DNA of 64,000 bases from Cavia porcellus (taxonomy: Eukaryota; Chordata; Mammalia; Rodentia; Caviidae): NCBI RefSeq assembly GCF_034190915.1, contig NW_026947484.1, positions 142,264,982-142,328,981 on the forward strand, written 5' to 3'. The notes under the pieces were generated by a model, which saw only the letters and a program-made list of their open reading frames with translations, was not told where the DNA came from and did not search any database. Below are positions 31,750 through 43,350 of this stretch, piece by piece. The position numbers and the translations under genes were made by a program. Position 1 is the first letter of the stretch; each line of letters begins with the position of its first letter.

Positions 31750-32064
31750 TGACCGGAGCCGCGGGAGACAGGAGGCCAGACTCGAGCAGGATCAGCTCTC
31801 AAAGTTTATTGCGTACAGCGAACCGGACCTAACAAGGTCCGCCACCCTCAACGTTGGTTCCTCTTCTGCCCGTTAGGGGCAGGGACAGTCTCTTATAAGG
31901 GAAAACAGCATCCAATCATAGCAAAGCAAGACCAGCAAGCTAATAGGCTAGCGTCATCGGTAGCTGGGCAGACGTGGCAATTTGGCGGGCTTGTTCGGGC
32001 CGGGAAGAACCCGGAAGCAGGAAATGGGTGCCATCTTAGGGGACCGGTCAGGCGGCTCCCCACA
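31750..32064 (-). repeat. 5' LTR of the young provirus
   Basis: 315 bases with the same promoter elements as the 3' LTR and two differences from it. It is followed by the AATATG duplication at 32,065-32,070. Confidence 0.93.
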
Positions 32065-32307
32065 AATATGGAGGAAGAATGAAGACAACACTGATTACAT
32101 GCATTTTGGGGTTTTTTTCCTTGGGAAAGAAAAGAAAACTGAAATAAGGAAGGCATACTCTTAACTGCTGCATTCTTCTTCCGCAGCTGGATTCATGACT
32201 GCGTCTGCTGGCTGGTACCTACCTTCTTGCACCCCTTGCTCCACATTACTTCTGCCCTCTGCAAGCTCCCCAGCTGGTTGTGATTCTTTGCCTGGTGGGA
32301 GAACATG

Positions 32308-33186
32308 TGTTGTAGTCAGGGGTTGCAAGGAGAACAAGCCAATGCAGGACACATAATTTATAGTCTTATTTATAATAGTTATCCAAGAAGTCAAATACAA
32401 AGAAAGTGCAGGAAATCTGTCCACACACTAAAGCCCAGAGAATCCAACTGAGGGCCTGGATCTCATAGCAGTGTTCTGCACGAGTCCAGCTGAAGACGTA
32501 GAGCCCATGACAGTGCCCTGTGAGGAGTCCAACTGGAATCCCAGAACCCACAACAGTGGTTCATGAAAGTCTGTTTGATGGATCTGCATTGGGAGGGCCC
32601 CCGAGGCCAGTGGCGGGAGCTAGAAAGTCTGTGCCAGTGGGATGGAGGATCTGGGCCAGTAGGTGAAGGGTTCTGCACTGGAGCCAGGAAAGTGACGCTC
32701 AAAGTAAGGACCAGGGCTTGTCCCCAAAAGTACCACAGCCATCCTCACTTAGTGACAGCTGGGTCCCAAGCACCTCCTATGATGAGATCAGCCCAGTTCA
32801 TGTCAGGAAGCCAGTGTGACAACCTTGTCCTGCAGATGGAACAGCGCACATTTTTCCCTCCGGCGCCAGGAAGCGATGCTCAAAGTGAGGACCAGAGCTC
32901 CCACAAAGTAAACCTCAGCCAAGGTCCCTAAATCCTCCTCTGAAAACAGCCAAGTCATATCAGGGAAAACAGCATGACAAGCTCCTCTAGGAAAACCAAC
33001 AACTCCAAAAAGAACCAACAGCTCCAAACAACAACACTGAGGAGAACCCAGCGCTCTACCCTTTCTCTTCTCCAGCTCTCCTTTATATGCTGGCAGCTGT
33101 CCTCAGGGGGACCATCTACACTCAGCAACCACGCTGATTCAGGTCAGCTGCTGTTCAAGTTGACCATCAGTTTTCAATCCAAAGCA
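32308..33186 (-). repeat. Solo ERVL-type LTR
   Basis: On the minus strand an 879-bp LTR runs from TGCTTTGGATTGAAAACTG to AACCCCTGACTACAACA. A TATAAAGG box lies near 33,085 in the complement, and the same body is scrambled at 10,029-11,308. Flanks ACATG and TCATG are a near match, fitting a 5-bp ERVL target duplication. No primer site or internal region follows, so it is a solo LTR. Confidence 0.72.
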
Positions 33187-33214
33187 TCATGAATCTTCAT
33201 TTTGGGGTGGGGGT

Positions 33215-33345
33215 GGGGGCAGGGGTTGAGCCAAGGTCTTCCTTTGTAGTCAGGCAGACCTGGAACTCCCTAGGCTGGCCTCAAACTCGGGGTGATCCTC
33301 CTGCCTCAGCTCCCAAGTGCTGGGGTTATAAGTTCAGCCTCTCAG
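33215..33345 (-). repeat. B1-type SINE, antisense
   Basis: GAGCCAAGGTCTTCCTTTG, TAGGCTGGCCTCAAACTC, CTCCCAAGTGCTGGGGTTAT: reverse complement of a B1 monomer, fairly well kept. Confidence 0.85.
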
Positions 33346-33411
33346 CTGAAAGATTTAACCATATCCGGTTATATCTTCATTATTTTTAGAGAAAGATAAC
33401 TTTTCTCAAAT

Positions 33412-33502
33412 ACGCTTTTTTTTTTTTTTGTACTGGATATTGAACTTGTGACCTCGAGCTTGCTGGGTCAGCACTTATGACGCTGAGCTAAATGCCCGGC
33501 TA
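33412..33502 (-). repeat. ID-type SINE, antisense
   Basis: A T-run, then GTACTGGATATTGAACTTG, GAGCTTGCTGGGTCAGCAC and GCTGAGCTAAATGCCCGGC. Confidence 0.75.
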
Positions 33503-34134
33503 GGTCTGGGTTTTGATGTAAGAGAAATATAACTTCCAACCTGCTGAATGCCAACTGTGCCGAGTCTGTGGTCTCACACCACAGAGGGATGCAGTTGAGA
33601 ACCAAAGGTGGAAGTCAGAAGTTTTATTGGAAAGAAGAGGAAGAGGGTTTTCTGGGAGGGGTCCCCAGTGAGTGGCCCCCAAGGCCTTTGTCAGGTAAAA
33701 ATCACAGGGGGTTACAACGTAGGTCAGAAGACAATCAACCTAGATTACATGTGAAGCTGCTTAGCTGGCCCTGATCCAAAAGGGAAACAAGTCAGGTAGC
33801 AAAGGCACACAGGAAGAGCAAAAGCATTTTGGGGAAGAGAGGGGAGTATGTGTCCAGGTGTTCTGGTCACCCAGCCCATGCCTCTGGTGCTTGTCTAGGC
33901 CCAATGGACCAAAGGGCTCTAGGTACACTCTAATCTCAAATTGCCACTTCTCTCTAGGGAAGCACACAGACCTTGCTGTTGCTTTTGGGTCGATAGTCTT
34001 CGTTCCTTTAGATTCGCCTCCAGCCACAATTCTGGTGTCTTTGTCTTTTGTTCTGACTTGCCTGAGGGCCCAATGCCTCCCTGACTATATATTAATTTCT
34101 ATCTACCTTGCCTGCATAGAATGTTCCATTCTGT
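33503..34134. other. No recognised feature
   Basis: Unique-looking DNA. Open frames of 60-92 codons on both strands are unrecognised. Confidence 0.4.
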
Positions 34135-34210
34135 GATTCTGTGGACTGAACCCAGGCTCGCCCACATACAAGGCAAGTGCACTACCACTGAGCCAGATCC
34201 CGAGTCCACA
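34135..34210 (-). repeat. ID-type SINE, antisense
   Basis: GACTGAACCCAGGCTCG, CAAGGCAAGTGCACTACCAC and TGAGCCAGATCCCGAGTCC mark a diverged ID. Confidence 0.65.
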
Positions 34211-35507
34211 GGTGAAGGCTTTATAGGAAACGTATAGAAGACAAAACTGTAAATATCAAAATACCTAATTTGATCACATGTTTGGCTCACAACTTAATAT
34301 CTAATTCCTACAGAAAACACCAGAAATTCACCCAAGCCTTTTCTTTCTCATCCGAAATGTTCAGCTGTCAACCTGCAATGGTTGCATCAGTGGTCCTGAC
34401 AATCAGTGGACCCACCTGATTTGTGGGTAAAATCTCAATCTAGGAAAGTAATCAGAGCCAGAACCACAACCAGAACTGGACAGAAGGGAAAATAGAAGAC
34501 TCAAATTAGAAACAATAAAGAAACAAATTTTGCTGCATGGAATCACTCCTGTGCAGTTTTGCTATTGTTGTTGTTCTGTTTTATTTGTGTGAGAGAATAA
34601 AGGATGACCCTTGCAATCACTGCAACAATATCACCTTCCTGTTTTTTAATGTATATAAAGCCATTTGAAGGGTTTTGTGATTTAAAGCTAAATAATTACT
34701 AGGCATCAATGTTTAGTGATTTGGGAGAAACTAATTGCCTTACTTTGCTAAGCTTTGATGGAGTAGATGTATTAATAGGATATTTGCAAGAAATACTGAT
34801 GGTTGGAACATTGAAATGTTTTTGCTTTTGTGAAGTACAGTGAGGGTACAGGATTCTTTTCTCAGACTCTCCCTGGGGAGAAGAAGCTGAAAAGAGGGAC
34901 CTGGAGTGCTGCTGAAGATGCTGTGTGTGGAGTCATTTTGTTTCTTTGAAAGTGAGGAGGTAAGGCACATAGGTAATCTATCTTTGGCTCTCGGTACCCA
35001 AATCCAAGACATACTAGCTCCAACCAGCAGAACTTCACATCTCCTGTATGTACATCAACGAGCTGTGCATTTGTTCTTGCACTTCCTCCTAAAGCCACAC
35101 CACAATTGTTCCTCTAGTCACTTTCCACTTCCTGGGGCAATGCCTCCTGCCTCCAAGGGCCTGTGTGCTGACACGGAGCACACGGAGCACAGCAGTGAAG
35201 TATACCACCCTGTACCTGAACACTGGAACGATCGGGCCAAGCTCAGCATCTCTCAGAGAGCAATGCACTGTGCTGAGTGACTGTGTCCCCCACAAGCATG
35301 GGCTCCTACCCTGCTGGTACACCTGGCTCATCAACATCCCTCCTGATGCCCAAGCTGGAGTGTGGCATCATCTTTGGGTGAACAGTCATCCTCATGACAG
35401 AACAGATTATGTTCAGGTGGTAAAAACACTTAGGAAGTGGCTCTTCACTTCCAGTGCAGGTAGCCCAAAAGCATAGACAGCTTGTGGACCTTCTGAAAGG
35501 TAGCATG
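34211..35507. other. No recognised feature
   Basis: Open frames such as 34,906-35,280 (124 codons) and 35,165-35,476 show no family resemblance. Two frames overlap on opposite strands. Possibly remnant of a decayed gene, but nothing supports a name. Confidence 0.35.
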
Positions 35508-35577
35508 TGTTTCCACCTGGTTTTGAACTGGGGACCTTTCACGTGTAAAGTAAACATAATCATGACACTACAAAAAC
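35508..35577 (-). pseudogene. tRNA-Val pseudogene
   Basis: Minus strand resembles tRNA-Val. It has a GTAGTGTCATGATTAT D-arm region, an AAAGGTCCCC variable/T-arm region, an AGTTCAAAACC T-loop and a GGAAACA 3' end. The anticodon region reads TTTACAC, suggesting TAC. It is three bases short around the anticodon arm, and the T-loop and acceptor stem carry several changes. Not functional. Confidence 0.7.
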
Positions 35578-37783
35578 CACAGTGATGCTTAGTCCGTCTC
35601 AGGAGCATCTCTGAAAGGGTCACATCTGCTGCCTTCCACTGTCATTTTCACAGGGAAGGAGACTCCACAGCCAGAAGAAGCTCCTCAGCTAGATGACCAG
35701 AATCAATGTGCATGATGAGAAGCCCTGGTGATAGTAGGTGTCTGTCTGTGTGTGCGGTGTGATGACACTGGCCCTTTACCATCGCAAATCTACAGTTCCG
35801 TCCTTTTATGGAGAAGAGGGTCATGCCAATGGCAAGCCAGGGACAAGCTGCCAGGTTCTTGCCTGGTACAGCTCAGAGTTTGTGAAGTCATCAAATGCAA
35901 GGAAACTCTGACAAGTCTGACAGTCAGAAGGGGCCTGAGGACATGGGACAGCTGGCACAGTGGGCATCTTTGATGGGATCTGGAACAGAATAAGAATACT
36001 AGGTAAAACCAGGAAATCTGTGTAAAATACGGACCCCATGTAGTGGTGTTGTGTGGACATAGCTTGGGACAAATGCATCATCCTAGTGTTAGACACCAAG
36101 CGGAGGGGAACATGTGCCTGGGATATGTGGAAATTCTCCATGCACACTACTGAACTGCTTGATGCCTATAAATGTGTATTACTTAAAAAGTTTCAAGAAA
36201 ATTGTCAGGAAATTAAAAGTGGACAGAACACAAGAATAGTGTCTTTTCACACAGGAGGAGCTTCTCATGATAGCAAAGTGTGAGAGAGGGCTCTCCACAG
36301 CATTGCTGATTCAGGGAACACGATTGCAAATACTGTGATGAACCATTATGTATCCATTGGAATGAGGAATGTGCAAGAGACACTGTAAGCTGAAAGGATT
36401 TTACCCTAGATACCATATTACGGCAGTGGGAGGTGGGACCAAGTGATGTTTACCTTAAGGTCACTTTCCCCTCCTCTATGACAACTTACCTGTGGCACAA
36501 AAAGAGTCCCAATCAGCCTCCCGCACATCAGCAATGCCACCTTAAGTATCACCCCAGTCGGAAACTATATGTATGCTCCCACATCACATTTCCAGCAGAG
36601 AAAGCCAGGCCCCAGTGGTCATGGGATTCTCTTTGAGTTCTTAGAATAAAGGCCATTTTTACTTTATATTTTCCCTTTATTGTGCTGAAAATCCTATCAT
36701 AAACAAAACCTCTCCTTTCATGAGTTTGAATGACTTTGTGTCTTGTTGCTGTTCACAGAGAAAAGTAGTGCCTCCGTCCTGGAAATCTGTCTGGCAGCTT
36801 TTTATGAAGTGAGAAGGACACCTGCTCCATGATGCAATAATTCCATGCTAGGTGTTTAGACTCAAAAATGAAAAAGAATGAGTGCACAATGCCACAGAAA
36901 GCCCCACAGGAGAACCATCAGAGCCATCTTATACTGAGTGCTACTGGTTCAGTCCAGTTCTCCATCATCAGCAGCCACTCACATGTTGAAATCACACTCA
37001 CCCCAGACACCAGAACACTGCATGTGGCAAAAAGTAGGTTCATCACAAAAACATCAGCCATGTTAAAAAGAAAACCCACAAACCACACAAAAATATGGTA
37101 TTTATTAACTTTGGTAGTTTCAAAAAGCAGCAAAACTGTCCTGGGACATTAAACAGAATGGAGACAGCTGAGGTGGGGATCCACCCCAAAGAGCCTGCCG
37201 GATTTCCTGGGCAGGTGGACATTTTCTATCACTTGACGTAGGAGACGGTTTGCTTTGTCAAAATTCATCAGGCCATGCATGTAAGAACCATGTTCTGCAG
37301 TCTGTGAAGAATATATCAGTTACAAACTGTGAAAAGGAAGAGCAAGCAAGCAAGCAAGCAAGCAAACAAGCAAGCTGTTAGGGAATGTCATCAAGCTTAC
37401 ACATTCTTTTCCATATTGGACCTTATTTTAAAAATGGCCAGCTGGGGCCTGAACTGTCACCTCATCTCATTTATCAGGGCCTAGGGAGGTCCCGGGAGGT
37501 TTGCAGTGCTGAGCCAGGAAAACTGATGTGACCAGACAGGTGGCCAAGAGAGTGACCTAGACGCAGTGTCTCCCTTTGTGTGTCTGGTGTTTGGCTGAGC
37601 CTAGGCAGGGAGGCAACTTCAGCTTTTGGCATTGTCTGAGCCAAGTGGGATCAGGATGGCATTTTCTTTCTTCCTCCTCACTGGCTCAAATTCTGGGGCC
37701 AAAACCAGGCACGTTTTGCACTTAGTGGCTGTTAGAGGGAACACCAAGGTTGAGACTGGAAGGTGACATCTTTAGAAGAGGGC
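35578..37783. other. No recognised gene; (CAAG)n microsatellite
   Basis: Unique-looking DNA with short unrelated frames on both strands. A (CAAG)n run of about eight units lies at 37,341-37,375. Confidence 0.4.
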
Positions 37784-37855
37784 TACCATGACTGGGATTC
37801 AAACCCAGGTTGGTGGGGCCACAGTGCAGCGTACTAACCACTGTAGAATCAATAC
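37784..37855 (-). pseudogene. tRNA-His pseudogene (GTG)
   Basis: A 72-base minus-strand match to tRNA-His with GTGGTTAGTAC in the D-arm, CTGTGGC at the anticodon (GTG) and CTGGGTTTGAATCCCAG in the T-arm. The T stem is still paired, but the T-loop lost C56 (TTTGAAT). The acceptor stem has two to three mispairs. Likely inactive. Confidence 0.78.
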
Positions 37856-40574
37856 AAGCCTCTCCAACGTGATGACAGCTGGCTAGCTTTCTTTCAGACT
37901 ATTAAAATATGTGCATTGGAGTATTCACTTGCTCTGTTTTTAAGGAGCTGTAGGATGTCTCCTTTACAGTGATTTTATTCCTTCATCTGCTCTGGGTTTT
38001 CTGTGCTTTTGTTTTGTCTTTCTCTTTGCCTTCTCAACTGCTAGAATAAAAACCAGGTCCCAGCTCCCGAAGATGGGGCTCTGACAGGTGAGCCAGTTTC
38101 TGGGTAGCCAGGCTCAGGGTACTCAGTTTCTTTCCCTCTAGGTGGCAGCCACTGCCCTCACTCCATTTTGGTCCCTTCTCTTCTGTCTTCTCCTCAGGCA
38201 GCCACATCTGGTTGAGCCCTGGGGACTCCAGACCCAACTTGGAAAAACACCATTTTACAAAGAACTTTCCCTTTGTGTGACCCCTTGGATTTCCCATCTC
38301 AGGTTTCTTCAAAACCATAAAACAAGGATGGATTAATTCTGTAAGTCCTAACAAAATGCCCTGGTAACAGTTGGGTGCTCTTTTTGGCGAGATGCCCCAA
38401 ACGACCACTCCATGACCCCTGCCATGGCAAACACCCGTGCTGGACATGGGAATCCAACCATGGCAGCAGAAGCTTCACAGCAGGCGGGAAAGGTGGGCAC
38501 TAGCTGTTTTGCTGTATTCAAAGGACAAAGAACAGAACAACACACCCCTTTGCAGCCTACTTTCAAAGCCTCCTGTGCCTAAGGTCAACAGGGTCTTTCA
38601 GGCATCGGAATCCCCCGATGCACAGGTTTCCCACCTGCAGACACCACCATCACCAGCCCGATGTTTCTTGGTCTCCTAGGGTTGTAGCTTGCACAGATGG
38701 CTTACAAGGCCTCGGGTGCTCCAGGAGGACAGGTGAGGTAATGTGTGTTCACTGTCTATGTAGCCAGCCAGAGCTCTGTTAGCCCCATATCTGTGGCACA
38801 GTGGGGTTGGCTTGTTTGCCTCATAGCCTTAAGTAATGCCCCATTGGCATTGCCCACTGTGACCGTTAACTATTACTGCATTTTATCCACCACATTCTGC
38901 TCTTTGCTTTCTGTAGACCTGCCAACATGGAAAACCTCATCCTCTTAGGATTCCAGATCAGGTGCCGCACCCCTAGCTGCAAGTGACAGCTAGCTGCTGG
39001 CTAATCTGATGTAGACAGACATCTCCCACAGGATGGATTCAAGTCTTTTCACTCAGTGTGGATGGACACCTGTGCCCCAGTGCATTTCTCTGATCCAGCT
39101 CGGCCAGTGCATTTCACTCTCAGCATCCAGACAACCAGCCTAGGTTAAGCTTTTAGCACTCAGATGGTACACGGTGCCCCATGTGTTGCCCTGTTTTGCA
39201 AAGATCTACCTGGTCCCCACAGCACAGATCCCTTGGCTTTATGGTCTCTAGGGGACACTCCTCCAGTAGGCAATCTGTAAGCTGAGCAGCACGGATGTGT
39301 GTAGTACTTAGAAACATGAAAATAGTCTTTGACTTGAGTAGCTCAGCCTCATTCTACTTGGAATTGGCTCCCTTGGCAGAGGAGGCAGACAATGCTTCAG
39401 CAAGCTCAGCTCCAGCTGGAAAAAAATTATTTCATTGGGGAGGAAAAGTGAGTCTCCTGCAGAACACTATTCTGCCATGAAAGTGGGGAGGCTGTAACCA
39501 AGTCTGTGACTGGGGAAGGCAGAAGGTGCTTGGTGCATAAGCATAGGAATTTCAGCTTGGCAAAATACTTAACTTCTGGGTGCAACAAAGTACAAGGAAC
39601 AGTCACAACTGAGAGAAGAGTGAAGGAAAGCCTGGTGTGATATACTGTGCAACTACCAATGTTCCAGTGACTGTCTTGTACCACATAGAAGGAATATGTT
39701 AAGAGGTAGCACTTACTGTCACTATCATATGGGGGGATTCATAAAGCTCTGTGCATGAACTGTGCACCCACAGAGTCTTGTCTGGAAAAACTACCATGGT
39801 TTCCCATGCACCTGGCTTTCCAGGTCACTATCAAGCCCTAGGTTGCCCATTCACCACAGCTTCTTAGGGCTCCCACTGTAGCAACAGGGTTGCTCTGCTC
39901 CTCCTAATCTTGGACACTCCTAGCCCTTCCGCAAACCTGATAAACTCATCTTGTGAAATTATCTGCCTCCCAAATCTCAGGAAATCCTTCAGGATTCCAA
40001 ACCAAACTTAGAAAACTGAACCCCAGGACTGTCTCATTAACATAAGACCTGCCCCAACCATTGCTTCAGAGAGGTTGTCCTGTACCCTGGTGACAACCCT
40101 TGGGCACTGGGCCTCCTCCCCTTCCTGTGCCTCAAGGTGCTGGGCTGGAGCTCAGCCAGCTCTGAAGCTGTCTAGGCCAAGGGGATTCTGCTTCCAGCTC
40201 CACTCTGGCACCTGGGGGGTGTTCTTAAACTGAATCCATAGGAAGATCTTGTTGGTCGCCTACTTAGCCTATACTGTAAGACTCTTCATGAAACATTGGG
40301 CTTTTACATGGTAGACTAGAGCTCTTCAGAACCCAAAAGAAGCCTGTTCCTTTCACCCACAAGCATCTGTAGAATGCAGAGCCGTATTTAAATTTGAAGT
40401 CAATCAATATCATAAAGTTTGTTTGTGGCAGTACAGACCACACTCAAGTGACTGCAACACAGCCACTTTTATGTGTCGTTTATCTTTAGCTGTACCCAAC
40501 TGTCAAACTTCATGCAACTGGAAATGGATGCATTAGAGCAGTTAGAAATTTTACCTTAATAAATTTGATTGTAA
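37856..40574. other. No recognised feature
   Basis: About 2.7 kb without a repeat family or gene I can name. Minus-strand frame 38,034-38,447 (137 codons) and others lack motifs. TTTCTGTAG before ACCTGCCAACATGG near 38,913 resembles a splice acceptor, but no coding support follows. Confidence 0.4.
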
Positions 40575-40650
40575 ATCAGGCACTGGTGACACATCCTGTC
40601 ATCAAAGATACTCCAGGGGCTGAGGCAGGAGGATATGTCTTCTGGCCTTG
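40575..40650 (+). repeat. B1-type SINE fragment
   Basis: CTGGTGACACATCCTGTCATC and GGGGCTGAGGCAGGAGGAT mark the left part of a B1. Confidence 0.55.
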
Positions 40651-40863
40651 TTGCAGAAACCTGGTACTGAACAGAAAGGAAGGTACTTGGCCTTGAGGTG
40701 TTTGGAAGGCAATGATTTATGATGCTAGCATGCTGGTGGGACTGAGTTCTAAATCACCAGCCTGAGTCAGCTTTGGGTTTAGCTTATATGGGCTTTTGTA
40801 AGCAGGGAGTACAAAAATGGGATATTATGTGACTGATTATGTGAATCAAATCTTATATAGTCA

Positions 40864-40986
40864 CGGAGCTGGGGATTTAGCTCAGTGGCATAAGTGCCTT
40901 CCTTGCAAGCAGGCAGTCGTGAGTTTGATCCCCGGTACTGGTAAAAATGAAAAAGACAAAAAAAAAAAAAAAAAAAAGACCAAAAG
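40864..40986 (+). repeat. Young ID SINE with perfect target duplication
   Basis: GAGCTGGGGATTTAGCTCAG (A box), CCTTCCTTGCAAGCAGGCAG, GAGTTTGATCCCCGGTAC (B box), an AAAAATGAAAAAGAC linker and a long A tail. It is flanked by AAATCTTATATAGTCA on both sides (40,848-40,863 and 40,987-41,002), a 16-base exact duplication made by LINE-1-type integration. A good reference copy for the lineage. Confidence 0.93.
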
Positions 40987-41002
40987 AAATCTTATATAGT
41001 CA

Positions 41003-41737
41003 GGCAGATTTGTTTTGGGCAGGTTAGCTAAAGGAGTTCAGAGCCCATGGTTGGATTTAAGTGCATCCTTGACTAGTCTATCTCAGTTGGGCAATCCTTG
41101 AAAATAGAGTATGTTTATGTGTCAGGAGGTCCAGGCAGTCCAGATAGATGAGGTCAGACGAAGCCAGGCAGACTATCTCTTGGTTGCAGTGGCAGTGGTG
41201 GGACTTCATTCTCTTTTGATTGAATCACACTCAGGGACAACCACTTACTATTTTGCATGGAAACTTCTAGAATTAAAGACAAACGGACAGACAATCAGTT
41301 GGCCTTGATCAAAGGACAAAAGGGGCCATTCCCAGTTAGACTAGAACCACAAATAAAAGTACTAAGCAAGCCTTGTGCTTTCTTTGATTTTGTGACATAC
41401 AAACACAGCATTTTTGAAGTCTTGATTTTGGACCTCTAGTGATCCTTGTCTTATTCTCTGTATTGCTCTTTTCTATTTCTCCCTACCCATTCTGCCACAG
41501 CCAAAACCAATTCTGTAGCTGGGTTGAAGGCTGGCAGAGATCCCGCTGAGAAAGCTCTTGTGAAAACTTTGCTGAATTTGGTCTTAGAGAAATTTTACTC
41601 ATTAACTCTTACTGTGGGATTTGGAGCACAGAGACCTGTGTAGATGGGTAGTTTTGAATTTTGACATTCACTGGGGAATTTACCCCTTGAGAAGGGGATG
41701 ACCCGTAGCTATAATTCTTTTCAAACTCCATGTTAAT
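41003..41737. other. No recognised feature
   Basis: Unique-looking DNA. Three short plus-strand frames are unrecognised. Confidence 0.4.
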
Positions 41738-42062
41738 TCAGGATGCTAGAACAAAAAAGTCAGTGACTGGGTGGCTTCTCAACAACAACTGTGTTTCCCA
41801 CACTTCTGGGGGCTCGAATTCTGAGACCAGAAGGGAGTGTGGGACTGAGTCTATTGACATCTCATTGTTGTTTGTCATGGAAGAATGAGGACTAGAAGCT
41901 TCCTGAAGATTCCTCTATATAAGAACACTAATGCCACCCCTGAGGGCTCCAGCCTCATGTCCTAAGTGATCTCCCAAAGCCATCACATCGTACTACCTTC
42001 AGAGTGTGAGTTAGATGGCAACATATGAATCTGGGGGAAGAATACAAACCTTCAGCCCTTGA
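41738..42062 (-). repeat. MLT1-like MaLR LTR, antisense
   Basis: Plus-strand reading GACTGGGTGGCTTCTCAACAA, CTTCTGGGGGCTCGAATTC, TATATAAGAACACTAATGCC, CCTGAGGGCTCCAGCCTCATG and CAACATATGAATCTGGGG match an antisense MLT1-type LTR. Old and diverged. Confidence 0.75.
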
Positions 42063-43189
42063 CAACCCCAGACCAAGCTTCAAAAACCAAAAGGTGCTCC
42101 ATTACTAGGGTCTGGGAGTGTCAGTGCAGCCAAGTCTGTCTCTGGAGCAGTTTGGAAAATGAAGCCCTAAAGTCTGCTATAAGCCTGCAACCTTGAATTG
42201 AGAACACTGGTGGCTTCATGGTTGTCCCTGCGGATGCACTCTATCTCCTGACCAGCACCTGTGAGTGCCATTTGCTGTGGCCCAGGTCATGCAGTGCATC
42301 TGCAGGTAGTCCCTGGGAGCCTCTCTTGTGAATACAACACCACATTCATGACCTTTTCACAAATCCTGCTGTACATGTTCACAGCTAAGTCTACTCTATG
42401 TAGAAATCTAGTGACTAAGAGCAACCTAAAGAAGTCCAGGGATTTTAGGATAACAGGTATTCAAGACTTGTCAAAAAAAAAAAAAAAAAAAAAGACTTGT
42501 CCAGGAAGTAGCCTGGCAATCTTGGATCCAGACTTTGATTCTAGAGGGATTCTTGAATAGCCTGGCAAATCATAGCCACCTGTTTCTAGAGCAGGCCAAC
42601 TCCATGGTAGCTTAGTGTCCTCCAGGTTGTGTCCAGGTGGGAAGTGTTCTAGCATGTTTCCACATACTTAGAAGTAACACCCTTGTCACATTTGCCAATA
42701 TCATTGGCTGATCTAGACAAACCATTACCCAGTCACTGCTTAGGGTGGGTGTAGCGCTCACATTATTGCCAGGTTCTCCTCTCACACAGTCTGAGGATAT
42801 TTACAGAGTGAATACCCTAGCTCCCTGCTGAGTGTCTTAGTTAAACTTCTAAACTACTCAAGTTGACAAAATGAATGAACCATTTCAATATCCTAGGCTT
42901 ATACAGATTCCTTTGGGGCATGTCCTTTACACCCTAGGATGTAAAACTGCTGAGTCACTTAGTGAAGCTTTAAACTTCTCAAATTGACACAGTATTCCCA
43001 CCATTCCACCTACTTCTGTGGTGTTTGTCACACACACTGTTTAGAAGTGCTGATGAGAAAAGGAGAGGAGCCTGACTCAAATGACCTTTCTAATGCACCT
43101 ATTGATATCAAGGGGTTGCAAAACCAGCTCCATTCAAAGGAGAACTTTTGCATGCTCACTGATGGTCCCACAGAAAAGAAAGTGTGTAA
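42063..43189. other. No recognised gene; A-run at 42,473-42,493
   Basis: The A-run near 42,473 may be the tail of a decayed retroposon, since GACTTGTC occurs on both sides (42,465 and 42,494). Nothing else is recognised. Confidence 0.4.
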
Positions 43190-43350
43190 ACCTGATTTGG
43201 TAGCACATGCCTGTAATCTCAGCATTCCAGAGGCTGAGGCAGGAGGCTCATTGTAAGTTCCAGGCCAGGCTGGGCTACAAAATGAGTGCAAGGTCAGTCT
43301 AAACTTCCTGGGGAAATCCTGTCTCAAAAGGACAAAAAATAAGCAAAACA
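43190..43350 (+). repeat. B1-type SINE
   Basis: TTGGTAGCACATGCCTGTAAT, GAGGCTGAGGCAGGAGGCTC, GGCTGGGCTACAAAATGAG and CCTGTCTCAAAAGG, then an A-rich tail. Confidence 0.85.

Larger units (their letters stand above)
28229..32064 (-). mobile_element. Young class II (betaretrovirus-like) provirus with internal deletions
   Basis: A 3,836-bp antisense provirus bounded by 315-bp LTRs that differ at two positions and flanked by the 6-bp duplication AATATG (28,223-28,228 and 32,065-32,070). Order on the minus strand: 5' LTR, tRNA-Ile primer site, splice donor, gag to mid capsid, a direct jump to integrase, an env remnant, a non-coding segment, polypurine tract, 3' LTR. Capsid C-terminal domain, nucleocapsid, protease, reverse transcriptase and RNase H are absent. 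The 6-bp duplication and Gag/integrase sequence place it with class II ERVs. It cannot replicate alone. Its near-identical LTRs mean recent integration, so enzymes were presumably supplied in trans or the deletion came later. Confidence 0.93.

Noticed and set aside
37341..37375. CRISPR-like or satellite array
   Set aside because: It is a simple CAAG tetranucleotide run. No spacer-repeat structure is present, and the window is mammalian.
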